NCBI GenBank assembly: GCA_937860145.1
Contig: CALMBF010000178.1
Span: forward strand, 1 to 43,167
Source: an uncultured Geobacter sp.
GTDB lineage: Bacteria; Desulfobacterota; Desulfuromonadia; Geobacterales; DSM-12255
Direction: 5' to 3'
Length of the DNA stretch: 43,167 nucleotides
Shown: positions 8,353 through 16,933 of the stretch, one piece after another
Layout of the letters: the number at the start of each line of letters is the position of its first letter
Position numbering within the stretch: the first letter of the stretch is position 1
Notes under the pieces: model-generated
Told to the model about the DNA's origin: nothing
The model's database searches: none
Seen by the model: only the letters and a program-made list of their open reading frames with translations
Made by a program: the position numbers and the translations under genes

Positions 8353-9498
8353 TTGCAAGGCCGAACAGCGCTCATATATTCCCACGAATTCAACGGATTC
8401 TCCTACGGGGAAAACCACCCGTTCAAGGCGCAGCGATTCCGTCTCGCCTTCGAACTGATGCAGTCCTACGGCCTGACGTCCCTTCCCGGTTCCATCGTGT
8501 GTGAACCTGCCGGCGTGACCACGGAGGAACTGCTGACGTTCCATGATGCCGCGTACCTGGAGCGGATGCGTGAGTTCAGCAGTTCCACCGAGCCACGGGC
8601 GGATTTCCTGTACGGCCTCGGCGATTCCGAGAACCCGGTGTTCCCCGGATTTTACGACTGGGCTTGTCTCGGTACCGGAGGGACCCTGGAAGCTGTTCGC
8701 CTCGTCAGTGAGGAGGGGTACAGGGGGGCCTTCAATCTTGCCGGAGGCTATCACCACGCCCATCGTGCCAAGGCATCGGGGTTTTCCTACCTGAATGACG
8801 CGGTGGTCGCCATCAACAGGCTCCTTGCCCGGGGCAAGCGCGTAGCCTACCTGGATATCGATGCCCATCACGGCGACGGCGTCCAGGAAGCATACTACGA
8901 TACCGACAGGGTGCTGGTCATCTCCCTCCACGAGAGCGGACATTACTTTTTTCCCGGCACCGGTTATGACTGCGAGCTCGGTGAGGGGAAGGGGTACGGC
9001 TATTCCGTCAACGTCCCCCTCATCGCCCACACCGATGACCCCCTCTACATGAAGGCCTTCGACGAGGTTGTCTATCCGCTGCTCGCCGCCTACGATCCCG
9101 ATATCATCTTCACCCAGCTCGGCGCCGACACGTTCCGCACCGATCCCCTCACCCGTCTGGAGATCACAACCCACAGCTACACCTACATCATGAGGAAGAT
9201 CAATGCGCTGAAGATACCCTGGGTCGCCGTCGGCGGTGGCGGGTATGACCTGATGAACACGGCGCGGGCGTGGACCATCGCCTGGGGGGTCATGAACGGC
9301 AGAAACCTCCCGGCAAAACTGCCCGAGTCATTCGTCAGGGTCATCTCACCCCTCGGCTATCCCAACAGGATGCTCCTGGACGCCATGCACTGGGCCGACG
9401 AGGGCGACCGCAACCTTGCCCTCGATGCGGTGGAAAAGAGCATTGCCACCATCCGCCGCAACGTCTTCCCCATCATCATCGGCGGAAATCATCCTTGA
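8353..9498 (+). CDS. acuC: AcuC-type histone deacetylase family protein
   Basis: A 381-residue zinc hydrolase of the arginase/deacetylase fold. The signature 'YLDIDAHHGDGVQ' places likely metal ligands at Asp170 and His172; 'GGYHHAHRAKASGF' and 'LGADTFRTDPLT' and the C-terminal 'VGGGGYD' motif are the other conserved active-site segments. In Bacillus, AcuC deacetylates acetyl-CoA synthetase and was named for acetoin use. The TTG start at 8353 is preceded by AGGGGA; no ATG lies nearby in frame. No acs or acetoin genes are adjacent, so the substrate here is unknown; regulation of acetyl-CoA synthetase would suit an acetate-oxidising organism but is inference. Confidence 0.88.
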   Translation: MQGRTALIYSHEFNGFSYGENHPFKAQRFRLAFELMQSYGLTSLPGSIVCEPAGVTTEELLTFHDAAYLERMREFSSSTEPRADFLYGLGDSENPVFPGFYDWACLGTGGTLEAVRLVSEEGYRGAFNLAGGYHHAHRAKASGFSYLNDAVVAINRLLARGKRVAYLDIDAHHGDGVQEAYYDTDRVLVISLHESGHYFFPGTGYDCELGEGKGYGYSVNVPLIAHTDDPLYMKAFDEVVYPLLAAYDPDIIFTQLGADTFRTDPLTRLEITTHSYTYIMRKINALKIPWVAVGGGGYDLMNTARAWTIAWGVMNGRNLPAKLPESFVRVISPLGYPNRMLLDAMHWADEGDRNLALDAVEKSIATIRRNVFPIIIGGNHP

Positions 9499-9577
9499 CG
9501 ATGGGAGAGCATTACGGCTATATTTCCGCCTGCCCCAGTGGCATGGTACTCCCTTGAACATCCTGTCCGGAGAGATG

Positions 9578-10540
9578 ATGACTTCACCGAATCCTACCCC
9601 CCCTGCCGACGTGCCGGGCATCTGTTACTATCACCCACCCCTTACCGCCATGCTCCATGCGCGGGACGGAAAGGTCCAGATTGCCTACGGCGACCTGGTG
9701 GTCCCGCTGCTTGAGGATGACTACGCTGCGCTTGACGGTGGGGAACCCTCCTACGACGCAGTGGGTCGCGGCGTCTATCACCTCCTCCGCTTGAATCCCG
9801 ATCTCCCCCTGGCAGGGCGGTATGCCTCCCTGTTGAAAGAGGCGTATCCCCACCTTCTTGCGGAACTGGCCACCCATCTGGTGATGCTCGACAAGAAGGA
9901 TGTGGACCTTCCCTATCTTGACCGGAAAATAAACTACCTGAAGATCTTCGCCCTGCTTGAACCGGACAATCACCGTTTCCCCCTGGAAATCGGGGTGACC
10001 TTCGTCGAGAAGGGGCTCACCCTCGCCGCCATGGGGAACACGACTATCCTGCTGTACCGGGCCGAGACCTATCTCCGCCAGGCCTTTTCCATGAACCCGG
10101 ACGATGTCCAGGTGCGACACCAGCTCGGCGAGGTCTGCTACCTGCTCGGCCGTTACGGGGAGGCTGCCGGGTTATGGGAGCCCATTCTCGGCCAGATACC
10201 CGCTGAGGTTTCCGAAAAACTTTCCCGCCGCATCGACCAGATCCGCACCGGCAACCTGCCGCTGGTTCCCCCCGTCGATTTCCTCCAGGCGGTCGGTGTG
10301 GCACTTGAAGCCTTCGAAGCTGATGACTTCGAGGAGGCTTCGGCGATCATCCTTGACGTCATCGATGCCCTCGGTCAGTTCGACGAATTCCCCCTGGCGG
10401 AGATCAATTACATGCTCGGTCTCTGTTATGTCAGGCTCGAGATACCCCGCTATGCCGAGCAGTATCTCCGCTCGGCCCTGCAGCTTCGTCCCGACTTCCC
10501 CGAGGCAGAGCAGGAGTTGCGGCTGCTGGGGGGGGTGTGA
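9578..10540 (+). CDS. TPR-repeat protein
   Basis: A 320-residue soluble protein without signal peptide. At least two tetratricopeptide-like helical pairs are visible, around 'AETYLRQAFSMNPDDVQVRHQLGEVCYLLGRYGEA' split into repeats, and near the C-terminus 'INYMLGLCYVRLEIPRYAEQYLRSAL' style segments. TPR arrays mediate protein contacts; no enzymatic motif is seen. Start chosen at ATG 9578 because GGAG ends 5 bases before it; the adjacent ATG 9575 is too close to that site. It follows acuC by 79 bases and its TGA overlaps the ATG of a 32-codon gene. Partner unknown. Confidence 0.8.
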   Translation: MTSPNPTPPADVPGICYYHPPLTAMLHARDGKVQIAYGDLVVPLLEDDYAALDGGEPSYDAVGRGVYHLLRLNPDLPLAGRYASLLKEAYPHLLAELATHLVMLDKKDVDLPYLDRKINYLKIFALLEPDNHRFPLEIGVTFVEKGLTLAAMGNTTILLYRAETYLRQAFSMNPDDVQVRHQLGEVCYLLGRYGEAAGLWEPILGQIPAEVSEKLSRRIDQIRTGNLPLVPPVDFLQAVGVALEAFEADDFEEASAIILDVIDALGQFDEFPLAEINYMLGLCYVRLEIPRYAEQYLRSALQLRPDFPEAEQELRLLGGV

Positions 10541-10638
10541 TGTTCGGGTTTTCCCCAGCAGACTGGATATTCATCGCCGGGGTGATGGCAGTGATTGTTT
10601 TCTGCGTCGCCATCAGCGACATGCGCAGGAAGAAATAG
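10540..10638 (+). CDS. 32-residue single-TM small protein
   Basis: A short reading frame whose ATG (10540) overlaps the stop of the TPR gene (TGATG), an arrangement that favours translational coupling. The product has a short polar N-terminus, one hydrophobic segment of about 20 residues (residues 9-27, rich in I, F, V, A) and a basic end 'DMRRKK', as expected for an inner-membrane peptide with a cytoplasmic positive C-terminus. No family recognised. The near-perfect topology pattern and coupling make a real gene likely, but peptides this short need experimental proof. Confidence 0.6.
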   Translation: MFGFSPADWIFIAGVMAVIVFCVAISDMRRKK

Positions 10639-10677
10639 CCACGCGTTTTCCTGGCGGTCAGTACCAAGGAGTCCCAC

Positions 10678-11121
10678 GTGATAGATGCAGAGGAGCATGA
10701 AATCCGCCGGCCATTCGGTCTTACGCTCCTGACAGGGTTATACCTCTTCTTCTTCATCCTGTCCCTGTCAACGTACGGCAATCCCTTTCCCTTCATGGGG
10801 AAAATCTATACCGAGACTCCGGCCAAGGTTCTGGTCTTCTTCGATTCGCTCATCTGTGTCTACCTGTTTCTCGGTATCTATAAACGGCAGCTTATTACCT
10901 GGTATCTTGTCATTGCCTACAACCTGCTCGAAATAGTCAATACGGTGGTAAACCTGAACCGCATTACCCCAAAAGAGATCGAGAAGATTGCCGGTACACA
11001 GGTCGACCAGCATGCACTGTTCGTCAACAATATCGCCGCTGCACTGGCCATTCTGCTGCTCACCCAGTTCATCTACCGGCACAAGGATTATTTCTGCAAT
11101 CGACAGAAGTATCTCTTCTGA
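10678..11121 (+). CDS. Multi-pass membrane protein, unknown function
   Basis: A 147-residue protein with about four hydrophobic helices (roughly residues 12-32, 50-66, 72-92 and 115-137) separated by short polar loops; one loop has 'NRITPKEIEKIAGTQVDQ'. The GTG start at 10678 has AAGGAG 7 bases upstream. It is 39 bases downstream of the 32-residue gene and probably in the same transcript. No domain recognised; the layout is that of small inner-membrane proteins of unknown function. Confidence 0.75.
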   Translation: MIDAEEHEIRRPFGLTLLTGLYLFFFILSLSTYGNPFPFMGKIYTETPAKVLVFFDSLICVYLFLGIYKRQLITWYLVIAYNLLEIVNTVVNLNRITPKEIEKIAGTQVDQHALFVNNIAAALAILLLTQFIYRHKDYFCNRQKYLF

Positions 11122-11170
11122 TATTTTTCCGCCCGCACCGGGTCGGTTATGGCACTGCCCCGGGAGAATA

Positions 11171-11179
11171 TGGTATAGT
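11171..11179 (+). promoter_or_regulatory. Extended -10 promoter element
   Basis: TGG followed by TATAGT (11174-11179) forms an extended -10. No convincing -35 is present. It lies 38 bases before the GTG used by the ABC ATPase and would exclude the in-frame TTG at 11179 as a start codon, since that overlaps the -10. Confidence 0.45.
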
Positions 11180-11217
11180 TGGTATTCCGGGTAACGGCAC
11201 AGAGGTACGAGGTAAAC

Positions 11218-12090
11218 GTGGGATTACTGCCTGAATTCATGAAACTTGGCGGCGAGGGCGGCATCATCGACAAGATGAAACACGGCCTGACCCGGCCCAT
11301 GTTTTCCAAGCACGAAGACGTGGAATGTGCCGTAAATCTTCAGGAAACACGGGGAGTAGGGATTCGCATCGAAAAACTCAACAAGTTTTTCGGTACCAAG
11401 CATGTCCTGAAAGATATCGACCTGGAGATTTACGCCGGGGAGACCTTTTCCATCATCGGCCCGTCAGGCACAGGGAAAAGCGTTCTTCTCAAGCATATCG
11501 TCAAGCTTGAGTCGCCGGACAGCGGAGAGGTCTACATCGACGACCACCCGGTATTCAACCCGGCCGACACCGAACCACCCAATTACCGCTACAGCATGGT
11601 GTTTCAGTCTTCGGCCCTGTTCAATTCCCTGTCGGTGGGGGAAAATGTCGGCCTCTGGCTGAGGGAGAAACGGATCTGCAAGGAGCCGGTGATCAGGCAG
11701 ATCATCGAGGAGAAGCTGGCACTGGTGGGTCTGGAAGGGCAGGAAGGACTGATGACTGCCGAGCTGTCAGGCGGCATGAAGAAGCGGGTCGCCATCGCCC
11801 GGTCACTTGCCATGAATCCGGACCTGATCCTCTACGACGAACCGACCGCGGAACTTGATCCCATCAATACGGACGAACTTGCCAACACCATCATCAGGCT
11901 GAAAGAAACGACGCGGAATACGACGGTCATCGTTACCCACGACCTTAACTTCGCCCTGTACATCTCCGACCGCATCGCCATGATCTCCGGAGGAAGGATC
12001 GAGGAGGTCGGCACGCCGGCGGAGATCAAGGCCAGCGAAAACCCGGTAGTAAAGGCGTTCATCAACACTACGACAAAGGGGATCAAGTAA
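11218..12090 (+). CDS. MlaF/Ttg2A-like ABC transporter ATPase
   Basis: A 290-residue ABC ATPase. Walker A 'GPSGTGKS' (residues 81-88), Q-loop 'VFQSSALF', signature 'LSGGMKKR', Walker B 'LILYDEPT' and switch His 'VTHD' are all present. The 'SGGMKKRVAIARSLAMNPDLILYDEPTAELDP' style region is characteristic of MlaF/TTG2A ATPases of phospholipid transport. About 45 extra N-terminal residues, including 'LGGEGGIIDKMKHG', precede the domain. The GTG at 11218 was chosen for the upstream ACGAGG site and because the earlier TTG sits inside a -10 element. No MlaE permease or MlaD substrate-binding gene is adjacent, so the partners are encoded elsewhere. Confidence 0.85.
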   Translation: MGLLPEFMKLGGEGGIIDKMKHGLTRPMFSKHEDVECAVNLQETRGVGIRIEKLNKFFGTKHVLKDIDLEIYAGETFSIIGPSGTGKSVLLKHIVKLESPDSGEVYIDDHPVFNPADTEPPNYRYSMVFQSSALFNSLSVGENVGLWLREKRICKEPVIRQIIEEKLALVGLEGQEGLMTAELSGGMKKRVAIARSLAMNPDLILYDEPTAELDPINTDELANTIIRLKETTRNTTVIVTHDLNFALYISDRIAMISGGRIEEVGTPAEIKASENPVVKAFINTTTKGIK

Positions 12091-12099
12091 GCGCAATGT

Positions 12100-12116
12100 C
12101 CCCGTGTTCCACGGGG
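12100..12116 (+). other. Short GC hairpin without U-tract
   Basis: A perfect 7-bp stem CCCCGTG / CACGGGG with a TTC loop, 10 bases after the ABC ATPase stop. No T-run follows, so it is more likely a transcript-stabilising or weak rho-type end than a standard terminator. Confidence 0.4.
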
Positions 12117-12201
12117 CGTTGATACCGTGCCGAAGCTGGTCTCCAAGGCGTTGCATAGCCGATGAAAGCCGCCTCGCCCCTGTTCAGCACATGCCAATCT
12201 T

Positions 12202-12603
12202 ATGGGAAAAATTCTGATTATAGACGACGACCTCGCCTTCACCAACCTGCTGACGTCCGATGTGCATGCGACCTGCCCCCTTCTGAAAGTGGAGGTGTGC
12301 AACAACCCGGTCAGCGCTCTGGCACTCATCCGCAAAGGCGATAATGACCTGCTTTTGATCGACCTGGAGATGCCCGCCCTCGACGGCATGAAGATCTACC
12401 GCTATGCCACCGAGGCAGGGGTGCAGAAGAACCGCATCGTCATCCTCTCCGCCCGCGATCCGGATTACCTGCGGGAATTCTTCCCCATGGGGAGTTGTCT
12501 GGCGGTGCTGAACAAGTTCGAGGCGCGGCAGAAGGAGGTCCTCTCCATGATCCTCAAGTCGCTCAACAGCAAGTTGTGTAGTTGTCCATCGCAGGGGAAC
12601 TGA
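12202..12603 (+). CDS. Receiver-domain response regulator
   Basis: A 133-residue stand-alone CheY-like receiver. The acidic pair follows beta-1 ('LIIDDD'), the phosphoacceptor is Asp54 in 'LLIDLEMP', the conserved Ser is in 'VILSARD', and the Lys is in 'VLNKFE'. No output domain follows, only a short tail with 'CSCPSQ'. The ribosome-binding site is weak. The next gene starts 2 bases after the stop, suggesting an operon with the Cys-tailed protein. No histidine kinase is adjacent, so it is either an orphan relay protein or is served by the kinase genes elsewhere. Confidence 0.88.
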   Translation: MGKILIIDDDLAFTNLLTSDVHATCPLLKVEVCNNPVSALALIRKGDNDLLLIDLEMPALDGMKIYRYATEAGVQKNRIVILSARDPDYLREFFPMGSCLAVLNKFEARQKEVLSMILKSLNSKLCSCPSQGN

Positions 12604-12605
12604 CC

Positions 12606-12998
12606 ATGCCGGTAAAAAGAATGCTCATCACCATCTATGCCCAGAACCATCTCCGTCAGGACTGGCGCGTCGACCTGTGCGGGAATGAGTTCCAGCGTTT
12701 CCTCGCGGGACTGGAGAAGGAACTTCTCGGCTTCGATATCCGCCTTGACAGCAGCAGGAACGACGACATCTGCATCGACGTCAACAGTTATGCGGATCTG
12801 CTCAATGCGGTCCGGGTCTCATCGCCTTCCGACGGTTTTGCCAACAAGTGCGTAGGCCATATTATCGGTAAAAGCCAGAATCTGAATCTTTACGAAGATA
12901 TCAGGCGCGCTGTCAACAGGGTGGCGTTCGCTCCGGAGACCGTGCCTCCCGACGACCATAACAGGAAGGTGTGTCACAACTGCGGTTGTGGTTGCTAA
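12606..12998 (+). CDS. Small protein with C-terminal Cys cluster
   Basis: A 130-residue protein of unknown family. The body is mixed alpha/beta with no recognised domain; the last eight residues 'CHNCGCGC' (123-130) hold four Cys and one His, a plausible metal or redox site. Two further Cys lie at about 25 and 82. ATG 12606 was chosen over the in-frame TTG at 12582 because AGGGGA precedes it at good spacing. It follows the response regulator by 2 bases. Its TAA overlaps the stop codon of the convergent phosphodiesterase gene. A metal-binding adaptor or sensor role is only a guess. Confidence 0.7.
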   Translation: MPVKRMLITIYAQNHLRQDWRVDLCGNEFQRFLAGLEKELLGFDIRLDSSRNDDICIDVNSYADLLNAVRVSSPSDGFANKCVGHIIGKSQNLNLYEDIRRAVNRVAFAPETVPPDDHNRKVCHNCGCGC

Positions 12999-13474
12999 GG
13001 GTGGGGAGGAGCCTGGAATATCTCGGCCGAGGCCGATGCTGTGGTAACGGTCAGGACGGCGAAACTTCTGTGTGTGCTTGCGGCCATGAGGGTACCGGGA
13101 TTTACCAGTAACAGGCCGTTTTCCTCCAGCACGAGGGGGGTGTGGGTATGGCCGAAGAGCGCAACCGAGGCTTTTTCGCTCACTGCTTTCCTTGCCAGGG
13201 CATCCAGCCCGTTTTTCACCCGATAGATATCTCCGTGGGTCATGAAAATCCGCTGTCCCCCGAGCACGCCGCAGAGTTCTCGCGGTTCACGGGCATCGTG
13301 GTCGCAGTTGCCGGGCACGAGAATGACCGGTATGCTTGTCAGGTTCTGCAGCATTCTCCCGTCGTTGATCTCGTCCCCGAGATGGATGATGAGATCGATG
13401 CCTCCCTCGTCGTCCAGGCAGGCCAGGGGGGCCAGATAGTTCCCATGGGTATCCGATATGACCATAATTCTCAT
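12995..13474 (-). CDS. YfcE/MJ0936-like metallophosphoesterase
   Basis: A 159-residue calcineurin-like phosphodiesterase. The metal-binding motifs are complete: 'DTHGN' at the N-terminus, 'HLGDEI', 'GNCDH', 'THGD' and 'GHTHTP'. Members hydrolyse small phosphodiesters such as bis-pNPP and have no settled physiological substrate. The gene is convergent with the Cys-tailed protein gene and the two stop codons overlap (12995-12998), leaving no room for a terminator between them. It is a lone minus-strand gene in a plus-strand region. Confidence 0.88.
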   Translation of the reverse strand: MRIMVISDTHGNYLAPLACLDDEGGIDLIIHLGDEINDGRMLQNLTSIPVILVPGNCDHDAREPRELCGVLGGQRIFMTHGDIYRVKNGLDALARKAVSEKASVALFGHTHTPLVLEENGLLLVNPGTLMAASTHRSFAVLTVTTASASAEIFQAPPHP

Positions 13475-13599
13475 TAATTCAGGATATCAGGTGAGGTACT
13501 CTGACGTCAACAGCAGTTTAACCGGTACCTCCCTTGTCGCTCCACGTCGAGACCTGAGCGAACGCGTCGCGGATCGTACCCTGCGGGGGTGGGTGTAAC

Positions 13600-14493
13600 A
13601 TGAACAGGAAATGGCTTTGGCTCATACTTTCCCTCGGCATTTTTTTCCTGCTGGCAGCGGTCTTTTCAGTCGTCGCCGTCACCTCCCTTCTCGGTGAGGG
13701 GAAGGATCTCTCGGTAAGCAGCGGCGTTGGCCTGGTGGAGGTCAAGGGGCTGATCGTCGACCCCCAGGAAACGGTCAGGCAGCTCCACGATTTCGGCAAG
13801 GACGACAAGGTTAAAGCGGTCGTGCTGAGGATTGACTCTCCCGGCGGTGTGGTCGGCCCCTCCCAGGAGATCAGTGCGGCGGTCAAGAAGCTGAAGGCCA
13901 AAAAACCTGTCATCGTCTCCATGGGGAGCGTGGCGGCTTCGGGCGGTTACTACATAGCAGCACCGGCTTCACTGATCTATGCCAATCCCGGGACGATCAC
14001 CGGCAGCATCGGCGTCCTGATGAAGTTCTCAAACCTGGAAGGTCTGATGAACAAGGTCGGCATGAAGGCCTTTACCCTGAAGACCGGCAAATTCAAGGAT
14101 GTGGGGTCTCCCGCGCGGCTGATGACCGCGGAAGAGAAGGCGATGCTCCAGTCCGTCATCGACAGTACCCACTCCCAGTTCGTCAGGAGTGTCGCTGAGG
14201 GGAGGAAACTCCCTGAGGACAAGGTGCGTGGTATTGCGGACGGCAGGATTTTCTCCGGTGAACAGGCACTGGCACTCAAGCTGGTGGACAAGCTGGGCAC
14301 CATGCAGGACGCGGTGGAAGAGGCTGCACGACTCGGGGGGATCAGCGGCGAACCCCATCTGATCAAACCGCCGAAAAAGAAAAAACTCCTCATGGACATG
14401 CTGGTCGAGGAGAGCGCAAGCAAGTTTACCAGCATGATCCGCAGGGAAAGCGGCTTCAGTCTCAACTATGAGCTTGAAGGGGCAGGGGAGTAA
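13600..14493 (+). CDS. sppA: Signal peptide peptidase SppA
   Basis: A 297-residue single-domain (36K type) serine peptidase of family S49, anchored by an N-terminal TM helix (residues 5-29). 'LRIDSPGG' and the nucleophile motif '[12 protein letters not shown]' place catalytic Ser at 114; the base Lys is predicted at 166 in 'GKFKD', 52 residues later as in Bacillus SppA. It degrades leftover signal peptides in the membrane with the active site outside the cytoplasm. Start at ATG 13600 lies downstream of GGGGGTGGG. It is followed after 5 bases by dppB, so the two are probably co-transcribed. Confidence 0.92.
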   Translation: MNRKWLWLILSLGIFFLLAAVFSVVAVTSLLGEGKDLSVSSGVGLVEVKGLIVDPQETVRQLHDFGKDDKVKAVVLRIDSPGGVVGPSQEISAAVKKLKAKKPVIVSMGSVAASGGYYIAAPASLIYANPGTITGSIGVLMKFSNLEGLMNKVGMKAFTLKTGKFKDVGSPARLMTAEEKAMLQSVIDSTHSQFVRSVAEGRKLPEDKVRGIADGRIFSGEQALALKLVDKLGTMQDAVEEAARLGGISGEPHLIKPPKKKKLLMDMLVEESASKFTSMIRRESGFSLNYELEGAGE

Positions 14494-14498
14494 GGTTC

Positions 14499-15482
14499 AT
14501 GTTCCGGTACCTTGTCCGCAGAGTGTTGCTGCTCTTTCCGCTGTTCATCGGCATTACCCTGATCACCTTCGTCGTGATCCACCTGGCCCCGGGTGAGCCG
14601 GTTGAGATGCAGACCGCCCTCAGCCCGAAAGTCTCCGCCAAGACCAGGGAGAGGCTGCGCGAATTCTACGGGCTGGACAAACCCCTCCATGTGCAGTATG
14701 CCACCTGGCTCGGCCGGATGGCGAAGCTCGATTTCGGCCGCTCCTTTGCCCCTGATGGCCGTCCCGTCATCGACAAGGTCAAGGAGCGCATACCGGTTAC
14801 CCTCTCCATCAACGTGATCGCCCTGATCCTGGAATTCGGCCTGGCCATCCCCATCGGCGTCATCGCCGCAACCCACCGCGATACCCTCCTCGACAAGGGG
14901 GTCACCATCTTCGTGTTCCTCGGGTTCGCCGTCCCGACGTTCTGGCTGGCCCTGGTGCTCATGTACATCTTCGGCGTCAAGCTCACTATCCTGCCGATCT
15001 CCGGCCTCCACTCACTCGGAGCGGCCAACCTGAACGGTTTTGCCTGGCTCTGGGATACTGCCAGGCACCTGGTCCTCCCCCTTGGGGTAGCGACCTTCGG
15101 CAGTCTCGCCGGGCTGTCACGCTATACCCGCTCGACCATGCTGGAGGTGATCGGCCAGGATTACATCACGACCGCACGGGCAAAAGGGCTGCCCGAGAGG
15201 GTCGTCATCTATCGCCATGCCCTGCGCAATGCGCTGCTCCCCATCATCACCCTGCTCGGGTTTTCTCTGCCGGGGCTCATCGGCGGCAGCGTCATCTTTG
15301 AAACCATCTTCGCCATTCCGGGCATGGGACAACTCTTCTACATGGGGGTCATGTCCCGGGACTACCCCCTCGTCATGGGGATTCTGGTCATCGGTGCGTT
15401 TCTCACCCTGGCCGGCAACCTCCTGGCAGACCTTGCCTATGCGGTTGCTGATCCCCGCATCAGGCACGGCAGCGCCCCGTGA
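14499..15482 (+). CDS. dppB: Peptide/nickel-type ABC permease, DppB family
   Basis: A 327-residue inner-membrane permease of the DppB/OppB type. It begins '[20 protein letters not shown]', has the long periplasmic loop with '[14 protein letters not shown]', and the inner-membrane EAA-like loop '[21 protein letters not shown]' near residue 220. About six TM helices are visible. It pairs with the DppC-type gene 42 bases downstream. No substrate-binding protein or ATPase lies in the window, so the transporter is completed elsewhere; substrate (di/oligopeptide or other) cannot be told. Confidence 0.9.
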   Translation: MFRYLVRRVLLLFPLFIGITLITFVVIHLAPGEPVEMQTALSPKVSAKTRERLREFYGLDKPLHVQYATWLGRMAKLDFGRSFAPDGRPVIDKVKERIPVTLSINVIALILEFGLAIPIGVIAATHRDTLLDKGVTIFVFLGFAVPTFWLALVLMYIFGVKLTILPISGLHSLGAANLNGFAWLWDTARHLVLPLGVATFGSLAGLSRYTRSTMLEVIGQDYITTARAKGLPERVVIYRHALRNALLPIITLLGFSLPGLIGGSVIFETIFAIPGMGQLFYMGVMSRDYPLVMGILVIGAFLTLAGNLLADLAYAVADPRIRHGSAP

Positions 15483-15524
15483 CAAACGAACCGGCACCCA
15501 CACGACTTTCACAAACACTTTGAT

Positions 15525-16382
15525 ATGTCACTCACAACATCTTATTTTTACAGGGTTATTGTAAGGAGATTCAGGGCCAACCGCTTTGCCGTGTATGGTG
15601 CCGGGATTGTTGCAGCGCTGTTCATCATCTCCTTCCTGGCTCCGTATCTGACACCCTATGCGCCCGACGACCTGGACGCCTATCATGTCCTTCTCCCCCC
15701 GTCGACGGCCCACTGGCTCGGCACCGACGAACTGGGTCGCGACGTGCTTACCAGGATCATCTACGGGGCCCGGATCTCCCTGAAAGTCGGTTTTGTCTCC
15801 GTCGGCATCGCCGCACTCATCGGTACCGTCGCCGGCCTCTTCGCCGGTTATTACGGTGGCTGGATCGACCAGGTCCTGATGCGCTTCGTCGACATCATGC
15901 TCTGTTTCCCCACCTTCTTCCTGATGCTGGCCGTCATTGCCATGTTAGAGCCGTCCATATGGTACATCATGATCATCATCGGCCTTACCGGCTGGATGGG
16001 GGTGGCGCGACTGGTCCGGGCCGAGGTACTGTCACTGCGGGAACGCGATTTCGTCCTTGCCGCACGGGCCATCGGCGCATCGGACCTGAGGATCATCTTC
16101 GTGCACATACTTCCCAATGCGCTTTCGCCGGTTATCGTCACGGCAACCCTCGGTGTTGCAGGTGCCATACTGACCGAATCGGCCCTGTCATTCCTCGGCA
16201 TAGGGGTCCAGCCACCGGTGCCCAGCTGGGGGAACATGCTCACAGCCGGCAAGGATTACCTCGAGTTTGCCTGGTGGCTCTCCCTTTTCCCGGGACTGGC
16301 CATCCTGGTGACCGTCATAGCCTACAACCTGGTAGGAGAGGGGCTGCGGGACGCCCTGGACCCCAGAACTTCACGCACCTAG
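15525..16382 (+). CDS. dppC: Peptide/nickel-type ABC permease, DppC family
   Basis: A 285-residue permease with six predicted TM helices. N-terminal 'FRANRFAVYGAGIVAALF' and 'LGTDELGRDVLTRIIYGARISL' are hallmarks of DppC/OppC, and the cytoplasmic coupling loop is 'DFVLAARAIGASDLRIIFVHIL'. It forms the heterodimeric channel with the upstream DppB. ATG 15525 has a weak ribosome-binding site, so translation may be partly coupled to dppB. It ends 11 bases before an unknown gene. Confidence 0.9.
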   Translation: MSLTTSYFYRVIVRRFRANRFAVYGAGIVAALFIISFLAPYLTPYAPDDLDAYHVLLPPSTAHWLGTDELGRDVLTRIIYGARISLKVGFVSVGIAALIGTVAGLFAGYYGGWIDQVLMRFVDIMLCFPTFFLMLAVIAMLEPSIWYIMIIIGLTGWMGVARLVRAEVLSLRERDFVLAARAIGASDLRIIFVHILPNALSPVIVTATLGVAGAILTESALSFLGIGVQPPVPSWGNMLTAGKDYLEFAWWLSLFPGLAILVTVIAYNLVGEGLRDALDPRTSRT

Positions 16383-16393
16383 CAAGGATACAT

Positions 16394-16882
16394 ATGTCAC
16401 ACTACACCATCAGCGACTTCAACATCGCCACACTCGACGACGAACTGCGGGTCGACTCCCTCTGTCGCGACCTTCTCATGAAGTTTTATCACGACCGTAT
16501 TTCTGCCGGCCTGGATGAGCACGAAGCCACCCTGCTGGCCAACAGCGCCGATTATTTCATCAGGGATTATGTCATCGGCTTTCGCCAGCTCAATATCCTC
16601 TCCGCGGCAAGCGGCCTGGTACGAGGCTTTGCCGGCAACTGGTACATCGTCAACACCCTGGAGCCGTCGGATAAGGAGATCGAGGGCCATCTGCGCGGCA
16701 TCAGGGAGTTTTACCACTTTCTCCGCCGGGAAGGTGCCATCGATGACGTCTTTCTGGCCACCATCGACCGTGAATGCAGTGACAAGGAGTACTACGCCGC
16801 CAGGATCGAGTCGTTCTGGGACATCAAGGGTGACGGCTACTACGAGTGGGAGAACGACTGCTCTCTCAAACAGCGGCCGTGA
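16394..16882 (+). CDS. Conserved-looking hypothetical protein
   Basis: A 162-residue soluble, acidic, mostly helical protein with no recognised domain, signal peptide or TM segment. It has 'FYHDRISAGLDEHEATLLANSADYFIRDYVIG' type helices, followed by 'GNWYIVNTLEPSDKEIEGHLRGIREFYHFL'. ATG 16394 was chosen: AAGGA lies 6 bases upstream, and the earlier in-frame positions lie inside dppC. It is 11 bases after dppC and so probably co-transcribed, but nothing ties its function to transport. Confidence 0.7.
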   Translation: MSHYTISDFNIATLDDELRVDSLCRDLLMKFYHDRISAGLDEHEATLLANSADYFIRDYVIGFRQLNILSAASGLVRGFAGNWYIVNTLEPSDKEIEGHLRGIREFYHFLRREGAIDDVFLATIDRECSDKEYYAARIESFWDIKGDGYYEWENDCSLKQRP

Positions 16883-16933
16883 TGAACTAATATGGAATCT
16901 GCAGAACCGATGTGAATGACAAGGAGGATGGGA

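Noticed and set aside
7627..9174. 515-codon minus-strand frame across the DUF4410-like and acuC genes
   Set aside because: It crosses a promoter, a terminator and two recognisable genes on the other strand; no domain is seen.
11179..11217. TTG 11179 as start of the ABC ATPase
   Set aside because: It overlaps the likely -10 element; GTG 11218 has a ribosome-binding site.
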